A stretch of DNA of 64,000 bases from Otis tarda. Taxonomy: Eukaryota > Chordata > Aves > Otidiformes > Otididae. Below, piece after piece: positions 13,177-23,000 of this stretch. Location of the stretch: contig CM048591.1 in assembly GCA_026413225.1 (NCBI GenBank), positions 3,673,001-3,737,000 on the forward strand, written 5' to 3'. Below the pieces are notes generated by a model. That model had not been told where the DNA came from, did no database searches, and saw only the letters and a program-made list of their open reading frames with translations. Position numbers and translations under genes: made by a program. Numbering within the stretch: position 1 is the stretch's first letter; the number at the start of each line of letters is the position of its first letter.

Positions 13177-14282
13177 TGTCCTGGTTTTGTTTGGTGAGGG
13201 AGGGATAAGGTGGCAGCTTCTGTAAGAAGCTGCTAGAAGTTTCCCCTTTGTCTGGTGGACTCGAACGGTCCTAGGGTGGACCTCCTGCTGGCCAGGGCTG
13301 AGCCAATTGGTGACAGCAATGTGATAACATATTTAAGAAGGGGAAAATAAAAAAATAATAATGAGTGAAGAAGCTGGAGTGGGGGCAAAGAGGGGGAGGC
13401 ACAAGCCTTGTGGGCCTTGCAGTCCCCACCCTCTGGCCTCCCGCCGGGCGGCCGTCTGGGCCCAACTCGGCCCGGCCTGGCTGCAAGAAGTGGAGAGGAG
13501 ATGAGATGTGAAGAGAACCTGAGAGGCATCTGCCTGCCTGTTGTGAAGAATTTTTCTCATGTGAGGAACGGCTGCAGACACCAAGGTCAGTGCAGAAGGA
13601 GGGGGAGCAGTAATGCAGCTCCCGGCAGAGATTCCCCTGCAGCCCGTGGTGCAGCCCATGGTGGAGTGGGTTGTCCCCCTGCAGCCCATGGAGGTCCACG
13701 GAGGAGCAGAGATCCCCCTGCAGCCCGTGGAGGATCCCACGCTGGAGCAGGTGGAGGCCTGAAGGAGGCTGTGGCCCGTGGAGGGCCCGCTGGGACAGCT
13801 GTTCTAGAGGGACTGCACCCCGTGAAAGAGATGTTCCACGCCGGAGCAGTTTCATGAAGGACTGTGGCCTGTGGGTGGGACCCCACGATGGAGCAGGGGA
13901 GGAATGTGAGGAGTTCTTCCCCTGATGAGGAAGGAGCAGTGTAAAGTGCCGTGTGATGGACTGGCTGTTACCCCCATTCCCTCTTCCCCCTCTGTTCTGC
14001 TTGAGGGGGGAGGTAGTAGAGATAATGTTAAGCCCACAAAGAGGAAGGGGCAGGGGGAGATTATCTTGTCTTTCTTACTATCCTGCTTTGGTTTTAGTAA
14101 TAAATGAATAGTTTTCCCCAAGTCAAGTCTGTTTTGCCCATAATGGTAACTTTAAGGATCTCTCCCTGTCCTTATCTCAAACCTCGAGCCTTTTTCTTGT
14201 GTTATCTCTGTTCCCTGGGAGGGTGAGGCGAGAGAGAGAGAGACTGTGTAAGTCTGGTCCCAAGCGGGGCTGAACTGTGACA
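13177..14282 (+). mobile_element. Solo LTR of an endogenous retrovirus, sense
   Basis: A TG...CA element of 1106 bp inserted inside the CR1 copy. It begins TGTCCTGGTTTTG and ends GGGGCTGAACTGTGACA. It shares termini and internal sequence with the LTR at 16128-17276, which lies in the opposite orientation. A TATA-like acatatttaag is near 13325 and a polyadenylation signal AATAAA is at 14099-14104, giving a plausible U3-R-U5 order. A GC-rich tandem repeat occupies about 13615-13800. The flanks (tggag and ctgag) are only a partial match for a 5-bp target duplication. No gag, pol or env sequence is present, so it is a solo LTR. Its promoter and poly(A) signal are in the LOXHD1 sense direction. 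Confidence 0.85.
13615..13800 (+). repeat. GC-rich degenerate tandem repeat inside LTR
   Basis: Repeated blocks of the type 'cccctgcagcccgtggtg' and 'cccctgcagcccatggagg' recur at roughly 30-40 base spacing in the U3 part of the LTR. The related LTR at 16128-17276 has the corresponding repeats in reverse complement at about 16600-16800. The low-stop GC-rich composition explains the long antisense open frames here. Confidence 0.7.
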
Positions 14283-14429
14283 CTGAGTCACCATCCCTGG
14301 AGGCAGATAAATGATGCGTAGATGTGGTGCTTAGGGACATGGTTTAGTGGTGGACTTGGCAGTGCTAGGTTAATGGTTGGACTTGAAGATCTTGATGGTC
14401 TTTTCCACCTAAATGATTCTTTGATTCTA
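14283..14429 (+). repeat. CR1 LINE, 3' part after the LTR
   Basis: Continuation of the CR1 interrupted at 13176: 'gagtcaccatccctggagg' restores the usual CR1 order after 'gaagtggtggag'. The 3' end is 'cacctaaatgattctttgatt' followed by cta, a diverged CR1 tail. Confidence 0.88.
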
Positions 14430-15215
14430 AGTGGCTAAATAAGCTGTGTTTGTTTCCAAGTGCCTTTCCCAGAAAGAACTAACATCAATATTAGCACTAC
14501 ATTTTTATTTTCTTCCTGCAAAAGAAGTCATGGGCTCTGTGTCCATGATATCAATGGAAAGCCGTGACATTGTTTACTTGCACAGCTGGCCACACAGCTG
14601 TAGTGCTGGCAAAGGGCGGCAGGGCTCCTTTCCCCTTCCAGGGGTGCACTGTGGCACTTGTCAAGTGCAGTGACATGCTGTGGTCACCACCCCTTCCCCC
14701 ACTTTTTGTCCCTCTGTGCCAAATTAATTTAAATGGTGCTATCCACAGCATGTGCTCAGTAATGACATGCGCTACTCGCACAGGGCTCAGCACAGCTGTC
14801 CCGCTAAAAACTGCTCATCCATGCACTGCCTGCTTGCTGTGATTCATGGAAGCTGAATTTGGGGTTGTGAACCCCAAATTGGCTTGTGTTTTCTTGCAAC
14901 TGTGAGACTCCCATTGTGGGTATTAAAGAAGAGTTTTGATTTTTAAGAGGGGAACACTGTGGCTTGTTGATTATGTTGTCTTAGATACTTAATTTCCTTG
15001 TATCCCATCATCTCATTTCTTAGGATTTATGGAGGTAGATCAGGCCTTACATATTCTGTAAGGAAATTAAGGTTAGATGTGTAGATGAGGTGATGTCAAT
15101 ACCCATAGAGATGTAGCAGACCAGTTCAAGAGTGGATTTAACATGATGTAGCATGGGTAGATGTAATATGACAGGCTCTGCCTGCCACTTATAAGTCCTA
15201 GCCGTAAGAAAAACT

Positions 15216-15257
15216 TCACTAGAAAACCTTCCTGAGCTTTTGAAAGGTCTCTGGGAA
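15216..15257. repeat. Copy 1 of a 42-bp direct repeat
   Basis: tcactagaaaaccttcctga and the following gcttttgaaaggtctctggg recur at 17312-17353 with about two differences. The pair lies outside the LTR and its target duplication. It probably marks two fragments of an old interspersed element that I do not recognise. Confidence 0.6.
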
Positions 15258-16122
15258 TTTATGGAGTGTCGTGATGACAATTTTTTCCTCCCTTTTCACA
15301 GGAAGAAGGCCTTCAGCGTTATGCCCGCTTGCACGAAGCTGGGCACAACTTGTCTTCACCCCTTGAAGGCAGGAACAGGGCTAACTTTTGCTGAGCCTCT
15401 CTGGGGAGGGTTGGGACAATGTGTTAAAGGCCCTTTTCCTGAACAAAAGCTTGCAGAGGGAGGCTCAGCTGTAACTGCCACTTTGGCAATGCCTTTAGGA
15501 TGCTCTGACAGTGACAAGTACTTCTGTGGTACAGATAAGGTGCAACACACTTTGAGATGGCCAAACATAAAAGGCTGCTATAAACGAGGGCAGCAATATT
15601 ATAACTTAATGGCGTAAGCTCGCTGTTTCTGAAGCAAAGCGGATACAGTGCTGAAAACCACGGAGAATCAGTGGTGAATCACTGGGACAGGGTGGATTAC
15701 GAGTCTTCCTCCTGTTAATGGCCGATGCGAGGACGTTGTCTGACTCTCCACGCTATGCCAAACATCTCCCGTTGGCATGTGTGAATGCTAACAGGAGGAA
15801 GGTGAAATGAAAACATTGTTCATGCGTATTACTCATATGCAAGCTGTGGATTTCATATATTCTTTTTTTTTTTTTTTATTGTAAAGAAATCTCCTCTTCC
15901 TTTGAGCCCATTAAAAAAAATATACTCCAAGCCAAGGGGTTCTTAAAATTTAGCCGAGCACAGATCATAACTTACTGTATTTATTATAATAATGACCCCT
16001 TCCTGTCCTATTTACGTTCATGGAAAGGTGAGGTGAGGAAAATATTTCAGTATTTTTTCTGTCCCAGCACAATAGAGCTGCTGGAAATGAGGAGTAGTTT
16101 CTAATCAGTTTTACGTGAGTGA

Positions 16123-16127
16123 CCTGG
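16123..16127. repeat. LTR target-site duplication, left
   Basis: CCTGG directly precedes the LTR start TGTCG, and the same five bases directly follow its end at 17277-17281. Confidence 0.85.
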
Positions 16128-17276
16128 TGTCGTAGTTCAGCCCTGATCAGGACCAGACTACGCAGTCTCTCTCTCTCACTCCCCCCACCCTCCGAAAGAA
16201 CAGGGAGAGAAAATACAAGGAAAAACGGCTCGAGGTTTGAGATAAGGACAGGGAGAAATCCTCAAAGTTACCGTCACGGGCAAAACAGACTGGACTTGGG
16301 GAAAACTATTCATTTATTACTACAAACAGCAGGATAATGAGACAGAGAACAAGATAACCTCCATCCACCCCTCCCTCTTCCCAAGCTTAACTTTATCTCT
16401 ACTACCTTCCCCCCCCGAGCGGCACAGGGGGGAAGAGGGAATGGGGGTTGCAGTCAGTTCATCATACGTTGTTTCACGCCGCTGCTTCATGGTCGGGGGA
16501 AGAACTCCTCACATTCCTCCCCTGCTCCATCATGGGGTCCCTCCCATGGGCCACAGTCCTTCGTGGAACTGCTCCGGCGTGGGTCATCTCTTCCACGGAG
16601 TACAGTCTCTCCAGAACGGCTGTCCCAGCGGGCCCTCCACGGGCCACAGCCGCCTTCAGGCATCCACCTCCCCCGGTACGGGGTCCTTCACGGGCTCCAA
16701 GTGGATCTCTGCTCCTCCGTGGACCTCCATGGGCTGCAGGGGGACAACCTGCTCCACCATGGTCGTCACCACAGGCTGCAGGGGAATCTTGGCTAGGAGC
16801 CGCATTACTCCTCCCCCTCCTTTCTGAACTGACCTTGGCGTCTGCAGCCGTTCCTCACAACAGGGTGGTAGATGTCTCTCAGGATCTTTTTTACATCTTA
16901 TTCACTTCACTTCTCATCTCCTCTCCACTTCTTGCAGCCGGGCCGGGCCGAGTCGGGCCCAGTCGGCCGCCTGGCAAGAGGCCAGAGGGTGAGGCCTGCA
17001 AGGCCCAGGAGGCCTGCGCCTCCCCCTCTGCGCCTCTGCCCCCGCTCAGCTTCTTCACATCTTCTCTTCTCCCTTTTTTTCTCTGTTTTCCCCTTCTTAA
17101 ATACGTTATCGCAGAGGCGTTATCACGGGACATTCTGCTACCAATCGGCTCGACCTTGGCCAGCAGCAGGTCCGCCCTAGGCCTGGCCAAGTCCACTGAA
17201 CAAAGGGGAGCGACTTCTAGCAGTTTCCTGCAGAAGCTACCACCTTAGGCTCCCCCTCACTAACAAAACCACGACA
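16128..17276 (-). mobile_element. Solo LTR of an endogenous retrovirus, antisense
   Basis: A 1149-bp TG...CA element. On the plus strand it starts TGTCGTAGTTCAGCCC and ends AAAACCACGACA; its own sense is the minus strand. It is flanked by perfect 5-bp duplications (CCTGG). It is the same LTR family as 13177-14282: the termini correspond, the AATAAA signal lies at 16313-16318 on the minus strand, and the GC-rich repeats lie at about 16600-16800. A 5-bp duplication is usual for ERVL and some ERV1 families; I do not assign a family. There is no internal retroviral coding sequence. The 266-codon plus-strand open frame at 16448 is antisense to the LTR and results from its GC-rich repeats. Confidence 0.9.
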
Positions 17277-17281
17277 CCTGG
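17277..17281. repeat. LTR target-site duplication, right
   Basis: CCTGG directly after the LTR end AAAACCACGACA, identical to 16123-16127. Confidence 0.85.
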
Positions 17282-17311
17282 GGTTTACTCTAGCGCTGTG
17301 TCTCCATGCTC

Positions 17312-17480
17312 TCACTAGAAAACCTGCCTGAGCTTTTGAAAGGTCTCTGGCAACTCATCATCCCGCTTAAGAAATATGTGTCTGACTGTAATTTGAATCT
17401 ATCTAGCTTTACCTTCTGGACATTGGATCTTGTAATGCTTTTCCTCACTTCAGTAAAAGGCTGTTTTTGACTTATGTGTC
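17312..17480 (-). repeat. Probable ancient repeat fragment, including copy 2 of the 42-bp repeat
   Basis: 17312-17353 repeats 15216-15257. The following stretch, with 'ctagctttaccttctggaca' and 'ttggatcttgtaatgctttt', resembles an old CR1-like element common in bird and reptile genomes, read on the minus strand. The family is named from memory of similar sequences, so the assignment is weak. Confidence 0.4.
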
Positions 17481-18105
17481 TCCCAAGAAGATATCGATGT
17501 GTGGTAATAGAGTTGCCACTCAATCTACTACTTGGAAAGACAAATTGGTAGAGCTTTGAGACTCTAATTTAAGCATTTCCCTACCTTATTCTCATAATGA
17601 TTTACCATTTGGTCTTTGTGGAAGTCTCCAGAACAACTGAAATGCTAACTTTCTGGCTGCAGTGATTTCTCAGTTTCATACATATATATTATCAGAAGAA
17701 ACAGGAAAGCGTGCATTGCATTGATGTGTGCATAAATGAAAAATGGCTCAACAGCTTCACTCTAACACTTTACATAAATTCATCTGTTATATGCAATACA
17801 TGTACATGCATTTTGGTAGGGAAGGTGATGTGTTCACAGGGAAGTGTGTTATTTTCAGCAAAATCTGTCCTAACTCAATCCTTTTCTGCTCATGTTTTAG
17901 TTCAATGTGATGATTTTCACCAGTTGTGTTGATCCTTAGCAGTGACTATGGCCTGTCCAAGAGAAGGATTTGTCCTGGTCGTGGGTGCAGAGATCCATCT
18001 CTGGGGGTCTGTATTTCAGCTCAGGTTTGGGGATGACTTCGATCCATTGTGTACAGGGTGAGGGATTTCTCCTGTTGTCCTGATCTTTCTTCTTTCCTTC
18101 CACAG

Positions 18106-18220
18106 TTTACGAAGTGGTGACAGTGACAGGAGATGTCCGGGGAGCAGGAACCGACGCCAACGTCTTTGTTACTCTCTTTGGAGAGCTTGGGATTACTCCC
18201 AAGACTCATCTCACAAGCAA
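18106..18220 (+). CDS. LOXHD1: LOXHD1 coding exon 2: PLAT domain 1, first part
   Basis: This exon encodes residues 141-178. With the last base of exon 1 it reads [20 protein letters not shown] and continues as [19 protein letters not shown]. That is nearly identical to the start of PLAT1 in mammalian LOXHD1, with the diagnostic G-A-G-T-D-A-N-V-F motif of the PLAT beta-sandwich. The acceptor is ctttccttccacag and the donor is GCAA|GTGAGT, a strong site. The phase is 1 on entry and 2 on exit. PLAT domains bind membrane lipids or protein partners; in LOXHD1 they coat the stereocilia membrane side in hair cells. Confidence 0.97.
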
Positions 18221-19983
18221 GTGAGTATCTGGAAGAAAATCTGTATCTTTGAGGCCTGTTCTTCTGTAACTTTTATTGCATTTTGATGAAACACAGTATT
18301 GTGCTGATGGATGCAGAGGGAATAAGTCTAAAAGGTATTTCGAGATCACCAGGGAAATCTGAATTTTTGCCATTACAGATTTCTTACCAAATCCCTTGCA
18401 AACCTGCATTCATTTCTGTAGGTGGAAATGTGTGTTCAGATCCATATTATATAAGGCTCACACTTGCAAGGTGCGAGGATACTTGCTTTTCATAAAGCTT
18501 ATATTTAAGCTCTTAATTTAGAGGCTGAGAATATTCATTGCTTGTTGGAGTGGGCATGATGGGCCATGTTCGCATGCCTGAGTCCCACTGAGGTCTCCGT
18601 GCTAAGTCAGGTACAGAGATAAGTGTCCTCAAATGTTTCTGAACAGTAACTCAGTGGGTTTGAAGTAATTTTGTTATGTGGGTAACCACCCACCTCCAGC
18701 CATAGGAAATCTGAGGCAAGCAGAAATGGAAGAATTTAAGCTGCTTCCTAATTTAGACCATTCCCATTCCACCTGCTGTATGCTCGGTAGCACACCGCTG
18801 TGGTTGCACATCACTGTGGTGGCACTGCTCTATTTTCCTCCGGCTAATGCCAATGTCAGTGCAACTGGATGCAGCTTCTCAATTCTTACCACTATGTTGA
18901 AATTAAGAGAAACCGTATTTTATAATTTAAGAACCTACTACGAGGCTTTTGACTCACTTGATAGCTTTTTAAAAAAAAAAATATAGCAAGCATCAGGGCC
19001 AGCAGGTGCTCAATTCCCACGAAAACAAGGTGACTTTTAACAAAGTCCCAGCTCTGCATGTACTGATTTCCCCTTAGCCAGACAATTGCACTAAGATAAA
19101 GCAAATATCCCTTCTCCATGGGGTCTAGTGTCTCTGGTTTTCAGTGTTCTTATTGTTTTGGTTTTCTTGAAAATATGCTTCAGAATTATTAATCCTATGC
19201 TAAGGTCACACGGTAACTTCACATTTTCTCCATTTCTACAGCACCGACAAGAGGTACCTGCAGCTATTTTAAATTTTACCCTCAAAAGAGCTTCTCTTCC
19301 CAGTGAGGCAACTCAAACATGAGAGTCTGTAAAGAAAATGATATGGGAATGGTAAAGAAAATACATGAAATTTCAGCCCTGTTTGCCATATTTGAAATTC
19401 AGAAATTCAGAAAGGAGTTTTATTATCCCAGCACCCCTAGAAGCACCAGGGAGAACTTGCTGATTGTATATTATATATCTATACAAAAAGCTTCGTCTCT
19501 GTTCTGTGATTTTTATCCAGGCATCTCAGTGAACTCATAAAGTGGAATACCTTTTCTCTTGATTTAACAGAGAAGGAAACTGAGGTGAGGAGGTAGAAGA
19601 TGACATAATCCCATAGCAGGTCAGTGGCAGAGCTGGGAGCAGCAGCGGCTCTGCTGGGGAAAGAGCTTCTAGCACCCAAACCTGCCCCAAAGTATGTGAC
19701 AAAGCCATCAAAGTAGCATCTGCTTTCCAGGGAGGTTATTTTTCTTGTGGTCAGTATTTCCATAAAGAGCCATTTAATTGTAAAAGTGCTCTTCTGCATG
19801 TGGCTATGGAAAGAATCCAAATATTACTTAAAAAAAAAAATACTGTATACCCTTTAGAGAAGTCAAGAGATGCCCATAATAGATTTCTTAATCAGCTGTG
19901 ACCTTAAAAGAGCTACTCGTTGTACAAGTCATCTTTGCTGCCTGCTCTTTCCTCCTGGGCTTGCCACTTTTTCTTTCTGTCAC

Positions 19984-20001
19984 AAAAAAAAAAAAAAAAA
20001 A
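19984..20001 (+). repeat. Poly(A) run
   Basis: Eighteen consecutive A within intron 2. There is no recognisable retroposon body immediately 5' of it. Confidence 0.9.
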
Positions 20002-23000
20002 GAAGGGAGACGCTTTTTAGGTTGCGGCAGCAGCCATCTGAGCTTGTTCAGGCCTGGGTTAGTTTTCTGGGCTTGGTCCCTGTTGCTGCAGAGAGCAGAT
20101 GGCTGAGGTGTCGGTAAGCAAGGATGAAAGGCGTGGCAAGCCAACCTTCAGCACCTCAGGGCTCTTAAAACCGGTCCCGTAGGAGGTGACTGCTAGAACT
20201 GCAACTACAGCTTTCCATTGGGGGTTTTCCAAACATTAGCGAAATTTCTGCCTCTCTACGCAAAGTCTGGCGCGTTACAGTGCTTCGTCGAGGAACTGCG
20301 AGAGAAAAGCTAGTCTGAGCGTGGGAGTTGTCTGCGGATCTGCTTAATTGATAGTCTTTTCCCCTAAATGTGAAGCAAACCATGGAAATAGTCAGTTTGC
20401 CCCCAAATTTATTATGCAGCTTCGTGAATATGGCAAAAGGATGGAATCTCATGTATCTTTCAACAAAATGTTTACACGAGTTCACTTATGACTGCAAATG
20501 CATGACATTTTATAGGTGTTTACATTTCCCGGTGTATGACAGAAAGCTAAAATATCATGCATTGCCTAGAAATGGTACTACCTTTTCAGCTTCTGGTTAG
20601 AATAGGCTTCTCTTATTTCGTTTGTGATTGTGTGCTGGTAGTGACGTAGATGACATTTCAGATCTTTTTGTCATGCACAGTAAAGGGGAGGCATGTCAAT
20701 CTGACGAAATACCATGTGTTTTTAACATAGGCTGACAATAAGGTAACTGTGAAAAACAGACCCAAATCTTCATCATAACTTGTCGGAAGGAGCATCAGTT
20801 CTGGAAGTGGCAGCACCCAAATTCTGTCCCAAAAGATGCATTTATTTAGGCCAGGAGGTTTGGCCAAGCAATGTTTGGGTCTGGGAGGGACTGGAATAAA
20901 TCTTCCTCTGCATTTGCTCTCTGACGGTTTAAGGGGACAGCAAAGCCTCCCCACTGGTGCTGGAGGTGGTGGATAGATGCTGTCAAAGTGCTGTTCAGCC
21001 CCGGCTGCTTTTGGTAAAATTCCACTTAGAAAGCCAGCTCCTGAAACTCTTTGCATCCCCACCTGCCATCCTGCACCAGCTACAGCTCAGCCAGACGCTA
21101 AAAGCGCTACCAAACCTGGGTTTCTTTCCACGGGCTCCATCACAGACACACGGGTGGACACCAAGGCATTGCTCAGCGGTGTTTTGGCAGTCGCTGAGAC
21201 CGTTCCTACAGGCACGAGCTGCTTCTCCATGGCCCAACGCTGTCCAAACAGTGCTGATCCTCCACAGCATTTTATTTCTCCTTGCTCATGTGTTTTCCAC
21301 CATGCTGGGCCTGAGGACCAAAAGCAAAACTCAGCCAGGAATGCTGCTAACAGCTCATTCACAGTGTTTAGTGGCAAATTTATTTATTTGTTGGTGGTGT
21401 AAACGAATCCACTTTTCAGCGTCAGGCTTACCTGGTCCTTCCTGTGATGACTGCAATAAATATTCATAGGGAGATTTTTTCTTTAAAAAAAAAAAAAAAG
21501 GTAGAAAAGATGTAGCAACCGTTCCTTCTACCTGGTCTTGAGTCACTATACAGAGCTTTTCGTGTTCCTAATGCCAGAAAACACGGATGAAATGCAGAGT
21601 ACCTATGTGGTGGTCTTCAGAGGATGTTAATGCTGTAGCTCCACTACATCTGAGCCAAACTGAGTTGCAGAAGACCTGCTTTTATTATTTAACAGCTCTG
21701 GAATAAATGAACAAATAACGGGAACCAAGCTTATTTACTCTGATTAGTAATATAATGAGTTAGGAAGTGTTAGAAAGTTGGTGTAGAAGGGGCTGTTCAG
21801 GCTAGGAAGCCAATGAACCCCAAGTGCAGCAGAGGAAGACTTCTCATATTGCTGCTGAAGGACTTCTTCAGAGATGATTTGCAACACTTTTAATGACGAG
21901 GGATATTTCCTCTTTTAAAGCTGCTTATGTATCTAACCGTACCCTGATTTATGCCTGTACAAATCTGCAGCACTTACTCTTAGAAGACTTAACGATCTGT
22001 GGCAGCGTTAAGTGACAGCATGCTTTGGAGTCTATATTCACTTCTGAAAAAGAAACAAAGTGGGAAATTCCTTTTCTCTCTTGCTCAGGCTTGTTGGCTG
22101 GCCTGCATCTAGCATTTCAGGAACAAAATCACCTGAGAGGGTGCTTGGGTAGTAATGTTGAACAACCCAACGGTAAGAGCCAGTAGAACTAATGTATATG
22201 TAAATTATAATCCAGCTGCAGCTACACGTGTAACATCTGGTGGTGCTACAAGGAAGGTCAAGCCTTAGAGGGCGAAACAGGAATTTACTCAAAACACACA
22301 GATTGTAAGGGAATTGAGCTGATAGACCAGCTCCCTGCTGATCAAGTGCCAGGAGCACTTTTCAGACTGTAAAACCTGGCCGGTTTTCCCCACAGGGTGA
22401 GTATAAGGTGTCTTTGTGAAACAAACTCAACCTTTCTGCCTTGCTCAAAGTCCTGACCCTATCCTCAACTCATTGATCCCAGTCTTAAAAATGCCTGACC
22501 TCATTCTCTTTAAATTTTTCAAAAATATTTCTCCATGGGAATGGGATATAAATTTTCAGTGAAGCAAAATTTGCCCCCAAAGTTGTCAAAGTAGGTGCAA
22601 TTAAAAATGTAATTTGGTATTAGGAAATGCTGAGCAACCTTTGCATTGTGATTGATGGTGCTATCTGCTTTGTATACAGTTTCTTCACAAAATAACCACC
22701 AAATTGGAGATAACAGAGCCATAAAGCATAGCTATGATGACCTAAATTAAATACCACTCTCTTATTTTCTTTATGCAAATCATGCCATCAAAGATGAAAT
22801 CTGATATTAAGATTCTGCTTGTCCATGCGATACAAAGTGATGGAGCATGTACCCAACACATGCCATTAAGGCTATCGAAATCTCTACTGGGAACGCTTAT
22901 GGATGAGGCAGGGGCCATTTCAATGTGCCCCATGGCATTTTGTCATGTTTCAGGGTAAGTTCAGACAAAATTTTGGGCTGGTGTTTGGCTCCTGGGTGTC

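Larger units (their letters stand above)
2681..18105 (+). other. LOXHD1: LOXHD1 intron 1 (phase 1)
   Basis: This 15.4-kb intron runs from GTCAGC to a pyrimidine-rich acceptor (tttccttccacag). It contains CR1 fragments at 2958-3420, 5573-5930 and 12770-14429, with the last interrupted by an LTR at 13177-14282. A second LTR lies in the opposite orientation at 16128-17276. There is also a pyrimidine tract at about 6641-6695 and a short tandem duplication at 12093-12142. No further exon is needed: exon 1 joins exon 2 in frame exactly as in mammalian LOXHD1. Between repeats I see only chance open frames. Confidence 0.8.

Noticed and set aside
13271..13855. 194-codon minus-strand open frame
   Set aside because: Antisense to the sense LTR and caused by the same GC-rich repeats.
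16448..17248. 266-codon open frame on the plus strand
   Set aside because: It lies wholly inside an antisense LTR; the GC-rich repeats reduce stop codons, and the related LTR at 13177-14282 produces a similar antisense frame. No protein family is recognisable.
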